Shown here in pieces: positions 8,290 to 16,555 of a DNA stretch of 42,113 nt. Numbering within the stretch: position 1 is the stretch's first letter; every line of letters begins with the position of its first letter. Source of the stretch: an uncultured Nostoc sp. (lineage in GTDB: Bacteria > Cyanobacteriota > Cyanobacteriia > Cyanobacteriales > Nostocaceae); assembly GCF_937863485.1 (NCBI RefSeq), contig NZ_CALMFY010000046.1:1-42113 (forward strand), written 5' to 3'. A program made the translations under genes and the position numbers. The notes below the pieces were generated by a model. It had not been told where the DNA came from and searched no databases. It saw nothing but the letters and a program-made list of their open reading frames with translations.

Positions 8290-8853
8290 TTAAGGTGTAG
8301 CTTTGACACTCACATCATCCAAATATAAAAACGCATACTTTGCTAGGGAACCAAACTTTATCTCTGTAGATCTTCTTTTTGCTCTAAAATCTAAGGTGTA
8401 CTGCTTATAAGGTTGGAAAGGAGTATCCTTTTTAACAGAAACCTTCTTTCCACCTATAAAAACCTGAAATTTATTCTCAAGGTCAGGTGGCTCCTCTATG
8501 GATGCAAAATAGTAAGTAAGTTGGTAGTGTCGACCAACAACTGTAGGGATAGTCTGTGATATGTAGTTAATGCCTGAAAATGCACCAAGCGATAAACCTT
8601 GGTTACCAGTGTGAGGAAAGTTGCTAATTGTAGTACCTGGAGCGCCAGATTTAAGCCATCCAGTAACATTAGGATTTACACCGTTAGGATTATTAGGATC
8701 TGCCAGAGGGTCGATTTCAAATCCCCCGTTATAAATCAGCTCTTTTCCTTCTGCTTGTGCTGCTGATTTATAAGTATTGGTAATCACAGCAGTATGAAGC
8801 AACGCAGTGCTCAGACTACAAACAATAATTGAGAGTTTTTTAGTCAACTTCAC
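8290..8853 (-). CDS. Secreted paralogue lacking the PEP-CTERM anchor
   Basis: A 187-residue paralogue of the next gene downstream. Matching stretches are the signal peptide MKLTKKLSII, NGGFEIDPLADPNNPN, GNQGLSLGAF, ISQTIPTVVGRHYQLTYYFA and FLYLDDVSVK. The start is GTG at 8853 (the paralogue has ATG) with GGAG nine bases upstream. An ATG seven bases further upstream is out of frame. The protein stops at KATP, exactly where the paralogue enters PVPEPST and its membrane helix, and the DNA beyond the stop encodes no such tail. It should therefore be exported and released, not anchored. The ligand is unknown; both copies share the jelly-roll-like domain. Confidence 0.82.
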   Translation of the reverse strand: MKLTKKLSIIVCSLSTALLHTAVITNTYKSAAQAEGKELIYNGGFEIDPLADPNNPNGVNPNVTGWLKSGAPGTTISNFPHTGNQGLSLGAFSGINYISQTIPTVVGRHYQLTYYFASIEEPPDLENKFQVFIGGKKVSVKKDTPFQPYKQYTLDFRAKRRSTEIKFGSLAKYAFLYLDDVSVKATP

Positions 8854-8919
8854 GAGACATTACTCCAAATAGTTCAAAATTCACGACAACGAGTACTTAA
8901 TTGATTTAGTTTGCAGTCA

Positions 8920-9783
8920 TTAAGGCAGGACAAAGCCATAATTATTTTTGAAGATATTCTTGGCAGTACTACCACTTAAGTAGTTAGAAAAACTTTGTGC
9001 CGTGGATAAAACTTTAGTTCTGGTGAGTATACCCAGTGGATAGACAATCGTATCACTCTCTGCTACTTTCGCACTGTCTACGACTCTTACCTTCTTAGAA
9101 ATGGCAGCATCGGTTTTGTAAACGGCACCTGCGTTGATAGTTTTAGTTACACCTCCAACTACAAGAGTTTTATTTTCAACAGCAGTTAAAACGTTACGCA
9201 CATTGCTGGCAAGGTATAATTTAGGACTTAGAGTAGTGAAAATACCTCGCTTAGTCAGAACTTGTTTGGCATAATTTCCGGCTGGCACAACTGGGGGAGT
9301 ACCTGTGTAATCACCTATAGCAATGCCAGTAATGTTGGCGTTGGTCAACCCATTGAAGCTAGTGAGACCTGCACTACCAGCACTAATCGGAAATGTCGTA
9401 GGAACTATCAAAACTAGACTGTTTTTGACGACGTTTTTACGACTACCTGCCACCAATTTACTTGGAGTTGAATTCTGCAAAACATTTATTTGGTCGTTGG
9501 CAGCAGAAATGAAAATATCTGCTGGTGCTCCTGCTTGTATTTGCTTGAGCAAGGTACCAGAAGCACCAAATGTATAAACAACGTTGACACCTGGGTTAGC
9601 ATTTTGGTACTGAGTCTTAATAGCATTCAGCGCGTTTGTTAAGCTGACAGCCGCATACACGTTAAGTGTGGTTGCGGAGCTTGCTGGTGAAAAATTGACA
9701 AACTGTAAGCCTATTACCAGCATCATGCTGGTAACTGCCGTAGCAATCCAAGTAATAAGTCTTCTTCTGTTCATGAAAGTCAT
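8920..9783 (-). CDS. modA: Molybdate-type ABC transporter substrate-binding protein
   Basis: Periplasmic binding protein of the ModA type, which captures molybdate or tungstate. A signal peptide occupies about residues 1-37 (hydrophobic WIATAVTSMMLVIGLQFV, then PASSA). The mature part shows LNVYAAVSLTNALNAI, TFGASGTLLKQIQAGAPADI, FISAANDQ, NSLVLIVP, AIGDYTGTPPVVPAGNYAKQ and AGAVYKTDA, all characteristic of ModA, where the serines of AAVS and GASGTL line the anion site. The start could be 9783 or the in-frame ATG at 9774. It is somewhat longer than typical because of a Thr/Lys-rich insertion (about 203-218). No modB or modC gene lies in this window, so the partner permease must be encoded elsewhere or be absent. 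Confidence 0.88.
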   Translation of the reverse strand: MTFMNRRRLITWIATAVTSMMLVIGLQFVNFSPASSATTLNVYAAVSLTNALNAIKTQYQNANPGVNVVYTFGASGTLLKQIQAGAPADIFISAANDQINVLQNSTPSKLVAGSRKNVVKNSLVLIVPTTFPISAGSAGLTSFNGLTNANITGIAIGDYTGTPPVVPAGNYAKQVLTKRGIFTTLSPKLYLASNVRNVLTAVENKTLVVGGVTKTINAGAVYKTDAAISKKVRVVDSAKVAESDTIVYPLGILTRTKVLSTAQSFSNYLSGSTAKNIFKNNYGFVLP

Positions 9784-10525
9784 AGTTTAGGGAAAATATT
9801 ACCTAAGGATCTTATTGCTCACATACATCATTTACGTACAGGCAACGAAAAAACCAACCATACACAAGGAAGGCAGAGGATACGGATAAATGAGAGTTTG
9901 AGAGGGTTTTTGCCTAAGTCCTACGTATAATCACTTCTGGAAATAAACGACCAATCACAATTGCTAAAAGCATTAATGTGATGGAAATTTATTATTGTCC
10001 AGGTAGGATTACAGAAACGGTGAGTGAAATGTATTTAGTGATGAAATATTATCAGTTAAATACGCTTATTACCAATATTTTTGGTTAGCAAACCCTGACA
10101 ACAGGGCAAACGCATCTATGCTAAATATTATAAAAAAAGCTACTTTGCTTGTATAGCAAGGCTTTTGTCATTAATTTATCAGCTAAATCCTAAATAATTA
10201 AAATTCTTGTAATACCAATATTTTAAAAATAAGCCGCGTCTACCAATCTATATACTGATTTCTTTGGTAATTAAATTGCTGCGTTGACACTACTCAACAG
10301 GCATCGCCCCTACATCTGTGTTGAAAAAGGAGCGCTCACATCCAAAAGTGCTTATAACTCATCCGCCTGGATCAATTACATATAATTCTCTGTTTAGATA
10401 AAAATATTTACAATCTTTCATCATATCAATAAACAATTTTACTTGAGATACCTCTAACGATAGATAGATTTTATGAAATAAATAGTTTAGATTTGTAACA
10501 GATTACACAGAACTAGGTAAAGCAC
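9784..10525. other. Intergenic stretch between divergent modA and fasciclin genes
   Basis: The 742 bp hold no convincing gene. Features seen are a short copy of GGGCAAACGCATCTA (about 10102-10116), the first bases of the dispersed repeat at 20688 and 22634. A possible hairpin lies around 10133-10166 (AAGC...GCTT arms around TTGCTTGTATAGCAA). Promoters for both flanking genes must lie here, but no clear MoO4-responsive or other operator was recognised. Confidence 0.4.
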
Positions 10526-10927
10526 ATGGCCAACATAATTGACACTGCCACTAATAATGGTTCTTTCACGACACTAGTTGCAGCAATCCAAGCTGCTGGT
10601 TTGGTAGATACACTGAAAGGTCCTGGTCCATTCACTGTCTTCGCACCCACTGATGAAGCGTTTAAGAAGCTTCCAGCAGGTACAGTAGACGCATTACTTC
10701 AAGACATTCCAAAGCTCAAGAAAATCTTGACCTATCATGTAGTCTCAGGCAAGGTACTAGCTGCTGATGTAGTTAAACTGAAGACAGCTACAACAGTTGA
10801 AGGTTCAGATGTAAAAATTGACGCTTCTAATGGCGTTAAGATAAATGATGCAAAAGTTGCAACACCAGATGTTGCTGCTGATAACGGTGTCATCCACGTT
10901 ATTGATACAGTTTTGATTCCTGCATAA
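10526..10927 (+). CDS. Fasciclin (FAS1) domain protein
   Basis: A single FAS1 domain of 133 residues. The H1 motif [15 protein letters not shown] (about 37-51), the YHVVSG segment and the H2 motif [12 protein letters not shown] at the C-terminus are all present. FAS1 domains mediate adhesion or protein contacts. This one has no signal peptide or lipobox, so it is predicted to be cytoplasmic, or exported by an unknown route, unlike the secreted forms. The ATG at 10526 begins the domain almost at once ([20 protein letters not shown]). A perfect 10-bp hairpin lies about 110 bp downstream. Its role in cyanobacteria is not established. Confidence 0.88.
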   Translation: MANIIDTATNNGSFTTLVAAIQAAGLVDTLKGPGPFTVFAPTDEAFKKLPAGTVDALLQDIPKLKKILTYHVVSGKVLAADVVKLKTATTVEGSDVKIDASNGVKINDAKVATPDVAADNGVIHVIDTVLIPA

Positions 10928-11035
10928 GCAAACCTCAGAATAGCGAATGCTATTTGTGGGGCGGCGACTACCTATAGTCGTTTGTTGATTACAGTCTGGT
11001 TGAATGTTTTTTAATAAACACCAACTACCAATAAG

Positions 11036-11067
11036 TCCATCTAGATATTGTCTAGATGGATTTATTG
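11036..11067 (+). terminator. Perfect 10-bp hairpin with T-rich tail
   Basis: TCCATCTAGA (11036-11045) and TCTAGATGGA (11051-11060) pair perfectly around the loop TATTG, followed by TTTATTG. It probably ends the fasciclin transcript. Confidence 0.55.
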
Positions 11068-11079
11068 TTTCATGCGTTT

Positions 11080-11104
11080 AGAGACGTTGGATTGCAACGT
11101 CTCT
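11080..11104. repeat. Perfect inverted repeat AGAGACGTTG/CAACGTCTCT
   Basis: The 10-bp arms at 11080-11089 and 11095-11104 surround GATTG. It sits between the converging fasciclin and sfsA genes and could terminate either transcript, but no T-run follows on either strand. The AGACG/CGTCT core resembles the palindromes at 726 and 33519. Confidence 0.45.
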
Positions 11105-11123
11105 AGTGTTTGATTAGATGTAA

Positions 11124-11849
11124 TCAAATTTTTAGTTTTGCCAAACCCAAATAACGGATACCTTCGGGGGAAATGTCAAAACGGCAAGGTAAGACTTCTA
11201 AACCAAGTGCGATCGCATCCCGTAATAATTTACCATATACAGGATCTGTGCGATCGCCAGGGGAAAACTCAGTACAATCACTACGATTGATAAAGTAAAG
11301 CATCACCGCACGAGTTAGAGGTAGTAGCGCCATTAGTTCTCGCAAGTGCTTTTGTCCTCTTGTAGTCTCCGTATCAGGAAATAGGGCTAATCTTCCCTCA
11401 GACAAAGTTGTATTTTTCACTTCTAAATAAATCGGGCGTTCCTGATCACTCCCAGTCAAGAAAAAATCCACTCGACTTTTTTTATCTAGCCCGTAAACCA
11501 CTTCGCCCTTGATTTGACTATAGTCGCCCAATTCTGGGAAAAGGTGTTTCGCCAAAGCTAGCTTTACCACCCGATTGGGCAAAAAAGTATTTATACCTAC
11601 CCAAGTCGGCTCGTTATCATCTACCTGAATTAGTTCTAAAGTGTAAGCCAATTTGCGGTTAAGATTATCGCTTTTGGAAAGCTGTACTGCACTTTGGGGA
11701 GTCGATACTCCAGTCATTGGCCCTGTATTTGGACAGTGTGCTGTCACTATTTCGCCAGAAGTAAGTTGAACGTCAGCAAAAAACCGCTTGTAGCGTTTTA
11801 GCAGAATACCCGGATACAAAGGTGGGTAACGGTAAAGCCAATCAATCAT
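11124..11849 (-). CDS. sfsA: Sugar fermentation stimulation protein SfsA
   Basis: Conserved 241-residue protein. The name comes from an E. coli phenotype of increased maltose gene expression, and a nuclease-like fold with nucleic-acid binding has been suggested. Conserved blocks are LLKRYKRFFADVQL, TAHCPNTGPMTG, YTLELIQVDD, GINTFLPNRVVKLAL, SRVDFFLTG, IYLEVKNTTLSEG, ALFPDTETTRGQKHLRELM and VMLYFINRSDC. The acidic residues of RVDF and YLEVKN match the catalytic-like positions of the family. The length is typical and no residue looks lost. It stands alone, transcribed towards the fasciclin gene. Confidence 0.93.
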   Translation of the reverse strand: MIDWLYRYPPLYPGILLKRYKRFFADVQLTSGEIVTAHCPNTGPMTGVSTPQSAVQLSKSDNLNRKLAYTLELIQVDDNEPTWVGINTFLPNRVVKLALAKHLFPELGDYSQIKGEVVYGLDKKSRVDFFLTGSDQERPIYLEVKNTTLSEGRLALFPDTETTRGQKHLRELMALLPLTRAVMLYFINRSDCTEFSPGDRTDPVYGKLLRDAIALGLEVLPCRFDISPEGIRYLGLAKLKI

Positions 11850-12015
11850 TATGGAACCTTGTTGCTGCTAGTAAATATACGTCGATTTCTTCCCCACCGA
11901 ACCCCCATCAGCAAATCTTTTCAGCAGCTACTTATAAACCCATGAGTATTACTCCACTCTGTGACAGAATTTGAGTAACTTTCAATATCATAAAGGGTCA
12001 ATTTTTGTAATTAAA

Positions 12016-12048
12016 TTGACAACATCTTAATAAAAAGTAGCATATAAT
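12016..12048 (+). promoter_or_regulatory. Candidate promoter with TATAAT box
   Basis: TATAAT lies at 12043-12048, about 65 bases before the start codon of the oxygenase gene. A TTGACA at 12016-12021 lies upstream, but the 21-base gap is longer than optimal. The -10 element is convincing, the -35 less so. Confidence 0.35.
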
Positions 12049-12113
12049 AGGTATTATAAGCCTTCCATGAAGAAAAATCTGGGAGAATTTCAACGTGCAA
12101 GGAGGTAAATCCT

Positions 12114-12782
12114 ATGCAAAAAGTGGGGACAGCAACGGAATTAGAATATGCTTTTCTGTTTACTCTCAGAAAGGTAAATTCGATCAATCCAGAAGGCTTC
12201 AAGCCATTTTTTAGTAATATGCCTATTGACCCTTATATCAAAGGCAATTATCGTTCGAGAAGATTATCTCGGTTCACAGTCTCTGGAAATGAGTTAATCA
12301 AATTACCTCATGGCTACTTTTTTCAAAGTAAAGAGCATAATCGATTAGTGGGTGATGTAAAAAGAGAGTTTGCAGAATTAGATGATGCACTCATAGAACT
12401 TGATATTTTCAGAAATCTTGTCTTAGCATTTAGTGATTCTTGTAAACTTCATCCTGAAGCTGAAATCGGAGTTCATCAAATTAGAATTATTTGTTCACCA
12501 GATAATTCAGGTAATCCAGCGCCTGAAGGTATCCATCAAGATGGTACTGATTTTATTGGCATCTTCTCAGTAGATAGAAATAATATTGAAGGTGGAGAAA
12601 CACATTTGTATACTGCCAAAAAAGAAAAGCCTGTGTTTAGCAAAGTTCTAAATCCAGGGGAACTCTTATTGGTTAATGACCATGATTTTTTCCACTTCGC
12701 TAATCCCATAAAACCACAAACTAATGCTCAAGGAAGTTGGGATGTTTTTGTACTAACTTCTCCTAGCTTGCTTTCAGAATAA
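12114..12782 (+). CDS. 2OG-Fe dioxygenase family protein (2OG-Fe_Oxy_2 type)
   Basis: Resembles the family of non-heme iron enzymes that includes free amino acid hydroxylases. The 222-residue protein has the iron motif GIHQDGTDF (H141, D143), NIEGGETHLY, and the third ligand H194 in NDHDFFHFANPI. Near the end, family members usually have R-D-V/L, where the Arg binds 2-oxoglutarate. Here the sequence is GSWDVFVLTSP, with Trp209 in that position. That would impair cofactor binding unless another residue replaces it. The start at ATG 12114 is supported by an excellent ribosome site, AAGGAGGT at 12099-12106, seven bases upstream. No amino acid synthesis gene is next to it; a dead DUF711 gene converges on it. 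Confidence 0.78.
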   Translation: MQKVGTATELEYAFLFTLRKVNSINPEGFKPFFSNMPIDPYIKGNYRSRRLSRFTVSGNELIKLPHGYFFQSKEHNRLVGDVKREFAELDDALIELDIFRNLVLAFSDSCKLHPEAEIGVHQIRIICSPDNSGNPAPEGIHQDGTDFIGIFSVDRNNIEGGETHLYTAKKEKPVFSKVLNPGELLLVNDHDFFHFANPIKPQTNAQGSWDVFVLTSPSLLSE

Positions 12783-12784
12783 TT

Positions 12785-13364
12785 CTAGTTAACTGTAAAT
12801 ATTTTACAATCTACGAGATATGGGGAATTGAATGTAGTCATTTCCCCAGCTTTTTTATTTAGAATTGGAACTAATCGGGCTGATAGTACCTTATCTAACT
12901 TGATAGCTAAAGTTGCCATATCAATTAATAAAGCTACAATTGCTTTGACTTTCTTGGGAAATACGTTTAATAGCTTTGGCAGATTCCCTGATATTCTCAA
13001 AGTTTATGCCAGTTTCCCTGTCGCCAATTTTGCTTGAGCAATAAATAATCGATGTATTTTTGTTGATATCTGGAATTACCTCTATGGTTTCAGGTTTGCT
13101 GGCATAACCAATATTGAAAAAGCTGATATTTAAAGTTTGGCAAAGTTGTTGGAGAGTTTTAATTTAATTAATAACTTTAATTTTCGACAAGCCTTGCAGA
13201 TATTCTTCCCAGATATTAGTGGCTATTCTAGTTGTTTGTACTTCATATCCTTGTTTTTCAAACACAATCTAAGCTTGCTGATTAAACTCAGCAGCTTGCT
13301 TAATTTTTTCCCTCTCTTGTAAAGATTGCATTGATATACCTGTTGTGATTGTTATAATTTTCAT
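12785..13364 (-). pseudogene. Decayed DUF711 (UPF0210) gene
   Basis: On the complement strand, an ATG at 13364 opens a DUF711-like protein: MKIITITAGISMQSLQ, then in-frame stops, KQGYEVQTTRIATNIWEEYL, FFNIGYASKPETIEVIPDI, SSKIGDRETGINFENIRESA and KAIKRISQES. Coding then loses frame. The last block (MATLAIKLDKVLSARLVPIL, KKAGEMTTFNSPYLVDCK, within 12785-13000) matches the C-terminal end of the family. Several stops, at least one frameshift and the loss of most of the middle (DUF711 proteins are over 400 residues; fewer than 200 codons remain) make this a dead gene. The family's function is uncertain. Confidence 0.72.
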
Positions 13365-13631
13365 TCGGATAACTTATTATTGATTAGGAGTAATTAAAGT
13401 TTTAGTCTGGATTTGCACTAAATCTAACTCCAAAATCTGGACGTGTACAAGATTCCATTGGGTGAATTATATTTATAACAACTTAGGGCAGTGTGTTCGT
13501 TTGAATTCACTGAAAATATGAAATGATGCAAAGCCACGTTGAATACTTAGAATATTAAAGGTAAGTGGATAGGTTAGGCTACGAAACAAGCCTGCTGGAA
13601 TTCAACTAACTGAATCAACTAAACAAATGCC
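13365..13631. other. Intergenic stretch, nothing recognised
   Basis: I found no coding frame, hairpin or repeat of note. It presumably holds the promoter of the TPR gene. Confidence 0.4.
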
Positions 13632-14900
13632 ATGAATGACGAATTCTACAATAGAGGATTGGAAAAGGCTAGGCGAAAAGACTACGCTGGAGCAATTGAG
13701 GAATTTAACCATGCTTTAGAATTAACAGCTTACTTTCCCGAAGCATACTTGCAACGGGGTTTGGCACATTATGATTCAGGAGCAATCTTGAATGCTGTTT
13801 CAGATTATACCGAAGCCTTGAGGCTTAATCCTGAGAGTGTAGAGGCATATTATTGTCGTGGATTAGCAAGGGTGGCGCTGAAAAATCTGCCAGGGGCGCT
13901 GGAGGATGTTGAACGCGCTATTCGTCTCAATCTCAATTATGCTGCTGCTTATAATCTGCGGGGAATAGTGCGGCGCAAACAGGGTTATATTCAAGATGCG
14001 ATCGCTAACTTTAAAAAAGCTGCACAATTATATTTAGAACAACAGGATAAAGAGAATTGTCGTCTGTGTCTGGAACAAATTAAACAGCTACAACCCAAAG
14101 AATTACCTGTTGTACAGCAATCGCGTTCTACCAATGCGCCAATTTTATCCACGAATGATTATTTTACGCAATTATTAGAAAAGGCTGAAAAGGGAGATAC
14201 ACAAGAGGCACTCGCCGATTTAAATTGGGTATTAAAAGCTGATCCGCAAGATGCCCAAGCTTACTGCTGTCGTGGGGTTGTGCGTTATAAAATGGGGAAT
14301 TATCGAGAAGCGATCGCAGATTTTAATCAAGCATTGCGACTAAATTTTCAAGATGCGATTGTCTATCGCAACCGAGGTAAAGCCCGTTCTGTGTTGGGAG
14401 ATCATCAAGGTGCGATCGCGGATCTTAACCAAGCACTCCAGCTGCAACCCGAAGATCCCTTAGTCTATATTGCCAGAGGTAATGCCTATCGGACAACGGG
14501 CAATTATCTCGGTGCAATTCAAGATTACACCCAAGCGCTGCAAATTAATCCCGATGATGCTCAAGCTTACTACAATCGCGGCATTGCCTATACTTGCTTA
14601 GAAGAAATGCAAAATGCTCTGGAAGATTATCAACGGGCGGCGAGTATTTTTTGTGAACAAGAAGACTGGGGAAATTATCAACAAGTTTTAAGTAGCCTTG
14701 AAAAAATCCAAAAATTTAGTCCAGAGTCAAAAAAGCAAAAATATAACCTGCAACGTCAGCGACTTTTGCGAATGGTTGGGGGATATTGGGAAATTGCCGA
14801 ACGATTAATTCAGCAGAAGCAGGATTACCATCCTGGGATGTCAGACGAGTGGTATTTGCAAAAAGTGATTGATGATTTAGAACGCGATCGCGGTAGATAG
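13632..14900 (+). CDS. Tetratricopeptide repeat protein
   Basis: A 422-residue protein made mostly of TPR units, which act as scaffolds for protein contacts. A first block of about four repeats (for example EEFNHALELTAYFPEAYLQR, SDYTEALRLNPESVEAYYCR, LEDVERAIRLNLNYAAAYNL) spans about residues 3-135. A linker (PKELPVVQQSRSTN) follows. A second block of five repeats (such as IADFNQALRLNFQDAIVYRN, IADLNQALQLQPEDPLVYIA, IQDYTQALQINPDDAQAYYN) covers about 180-345. The last 70 residues are charged and helical without clear repeats. There is no signal peptide or enzyme domain. Its partners are unknown and the neighbours give no clue. Confidence 0.9.
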   Translation: MNDEFYNRGLEKARRKDYAGAIEEFNHALELTAYFPEAYLQRGLAHYDSGAILNAVSDYTEALRLNPESVEAYYCRGLARVALKNLPGALEDVERAIRLNLNYAAAYNLRGIVRRKQGYIQDAIANFKKAAQLYLEQQDKENCRLCLEQIKQLQPKELPVVQQSRSTNAPILSTNDYFTQLLEKAEKGDTQEALADLNWVLKADPQDAQAYCCRGVVRYKMGNYREAIADFNQALRLNFQDAIVYRNRGKARSVLGDHQGAIADLNQALQLQPEDPLVYIARGNAYRTTGNYLGAIQDYTQALQINPDDAQAYYNRGIAYTCLEEMQNALEDYQRAASIFCEQEDWGNYQQVLSSLEKIQKFSPESKKQKYNLQRQRLLRMVGGYWEIAERLIQQKQDYHPGMSDEWYLQKVIDDLERDRGR

Positions 14901-14926
14901 AATATAAATGCCACTACACACGTAAA

Positions 14927-14952
14927 TTCACCCGTACACTTATCCGGGTGAA
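14927..14952. terminator. Hairpin downstream of the TPR gene
   Basis: TTCACCCG (14927-14934) and CGGGTGAA (14945-14952) form a GC-rich 8-bp stem 26 bases after the TPR stop codon. There is no T-run behind it, so termination is only suggested. Confidence 0.35.
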
Positions 14953-15163
14953 AATGCGATTAATCACTTGTTACTTTCTAATGAAACTAGATACACCTTA
15001 TATTAACAAGGTTTCAAAGTTTAGTTAAAATTGCGAGTTTGAGGGCGACAGTGCGGGATTGGAAAAGCAAAATAGCTAATATAAGTAAACATAAAGAAAC
15101 ATAAGTATAATTTTGAATAATAATTAGAAAAAAGAGGATAGCATATTAGTTTTAAGAAACAGT

Positions 15164-16252
15164 ATGCAAGAGCAAGACTTTTATCGCGGTGATCCTGTAG
15201 CCCGTTGGTTAATTGACAAATGCCAATTGACACCTGTCAGTTTAGGAATGCTCTCAATCGTTATTACATCTGGACTTTATTTAATTGCTGCTACGGCAAC
15301 TAAGACGTTAATATTGCATGAAAAACACTTAGGATTGCTACAGGATTGGTTTGCCTGGGTGTGGATCTGCTTGCTCAATCCAGTCATCTTTGGCTACTAC
15401 CTGTGGTCATTTAAGGCAATTTATCGACTAATTCAGTACCTTGAACAATCAGATATTGTTGACACTGCCGAAGCTGAAATTAACTTGGTATTATTGCCCT
15501 ACCAAAAGTCATGGCGTCAATTTTTGGGGTTAGGAACAGCGATCGCTTTTGGAATCTGGTATTTCTCCGTACAGCAAAATGTTTATAACTGGACAGGATC
15601 TGATGGAGGAATTCCTGCCCTGACGGGTGCGATTAACGCTGTTGCAATATTTTACGCAGGAAGTATAGTGGTATTAAACCTAACAACTAATGTTTGGTTA
15701 CTGCATGAACTTTTGGGTAAGGATAATAAGCAACTTAAAATTAATCCACTTCATCCTGATCACTGTGGCGGTTTGAGTCCGTTGAGCCGATATTCATTGA
15801 ATACAGCTTACCTAGCTGCTATATTTGGTACAATGATAACACTGAGTAAGTATCAATTTATTAGTCAAGGAATAGCGCAGGAGTACTGGTATTTTAATTT
15901 AACAATTCTGCTCTATATTCCCATATCATTAGTATGCTTTTTTGGCCCTCTCCTTGCCGCCCGCAGAGGCATGAAAAAAGCTAAAGAAGAATTACTAGGC
16001 GATATTGCCAAGCAGTTTCAAGCAGATTATAAGCGTATTCACACAAGCTTGAGTAGCGATGGAGAAATTTTGAAGAAAGAAGCTGTTAAACTTCAAGAGT
16101 TGCGTTCTCTCTACACATTGACTAATGAATTTCCCGTGTGGCCTTTTGATGTTACAACCTTCCGTCAATACTTGCTTTCTGTAGTTACACCACTTCTTCC
16201 CGTGCTACTCAAGTTAGGAGAGTACTATTTTAAGCGCATGGTTGTAAAGTAA
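15164..16252 (+). CDS. Polytopic membrane protein of unknown function
   Basis: A 362-residue protein with about six hydrophobic segments, near residues 28-47, 62-82, 119-135, 150-175, 215-230 and 247-270. A long soluble helical stretch follows (about 275-330, rich in Lys and Glu), with one more hydrophobic stretch at the C-terminus. Conspicuous motifs are INPLHPDHCGGLSPLSRYSL between segments four and five, and FPVWPFDVTTFRQYLLSVVT near the end. Both look conserved rather than random. I cannot name the family and no enzyme motif is visible. The His/Asp/Cys cluster in the loop (LHPDHCGG) could bind a metal, but that is a guess. The gene stands alone. Confidence 0.75.
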   Translation: MQEQDFYRGDPVARWLIDKCQLTPVSLGMLSIVITSGLYLIAATATKTLILHEKHLGLLQDWFAWVWICLLNPVIFGYYLWSFKAIYRLIQYLEQSDIVDTAEAEINLVLLPYQKSWRQFLGLGTAIAFGIWYFSVQQNVYNWTGSDGGIPALTGAINAVAIFYAGSIVVLNLTTNVWLLHELLGKDNKQLKINPLHPDHCGGLSPLSRYSLNTAYLAAIFGTMITLSKYQFISQGIAQEYWYFNLTILLYIPISLVCFFGPLLAARRGMKKAKEELLGDIAKQFQADYKRIHTSLSSDGEILKKEAVKLQELRSLYTLTNEFPVWPFDVTTFRQYLLSVVTPLLPVLLKLGEYYFKRMVVK

Positions 16253-16555
16253 GTTAAACTCACAGATGGCATTCATATACTTTTAATAGAGAACGGGTAA
16301 TAAGTAATTTATTATTACCCATTACCACCCTTAGAGGATGTTGTAAAAGTATTATTGCTTACACCAAAAGCTCGCAAACCCTACCCCATAGCCCTTCTTC
16401 CCTACGTTTGCGTAGCGGCACGAAGTGTGAGAATGGGGTTTTGTTGGGTTTCATTACGTACCCCTACGGGGAAGCAAGCTACAACCCAACCTACAATTAT
16501 CCTTAACCCAAGCGTATTGGTTTATAGTATACTTTGCGACTTTTCAAATATCCTC
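16253..16555. repeat. Intergenic stretch with partial MITE-related repeat
   Basis: The region has no gene. About 16437-16493 reads GGGTTTTGTTGGGTTTC ... CAACCCAACCTAC, matching one side of the element at 22755-22887. Around it are CTACGTTTGCGTAGCGG and CCCCTACGGGG palindromes. It separates two converging genes. Confidence 0.5.

Noticed and set aside
9784..10525. Molybdenum cofactor or molybdate-type riboswitch upstream of modA
   Set aside because: I could not draw the conserved stems or core; no support in the sequence.
13137..13322. Plus-strand open frame
   Set aside because: It lies opposite the decayed DUF711 gene, whose family match is clear on the minus strand.
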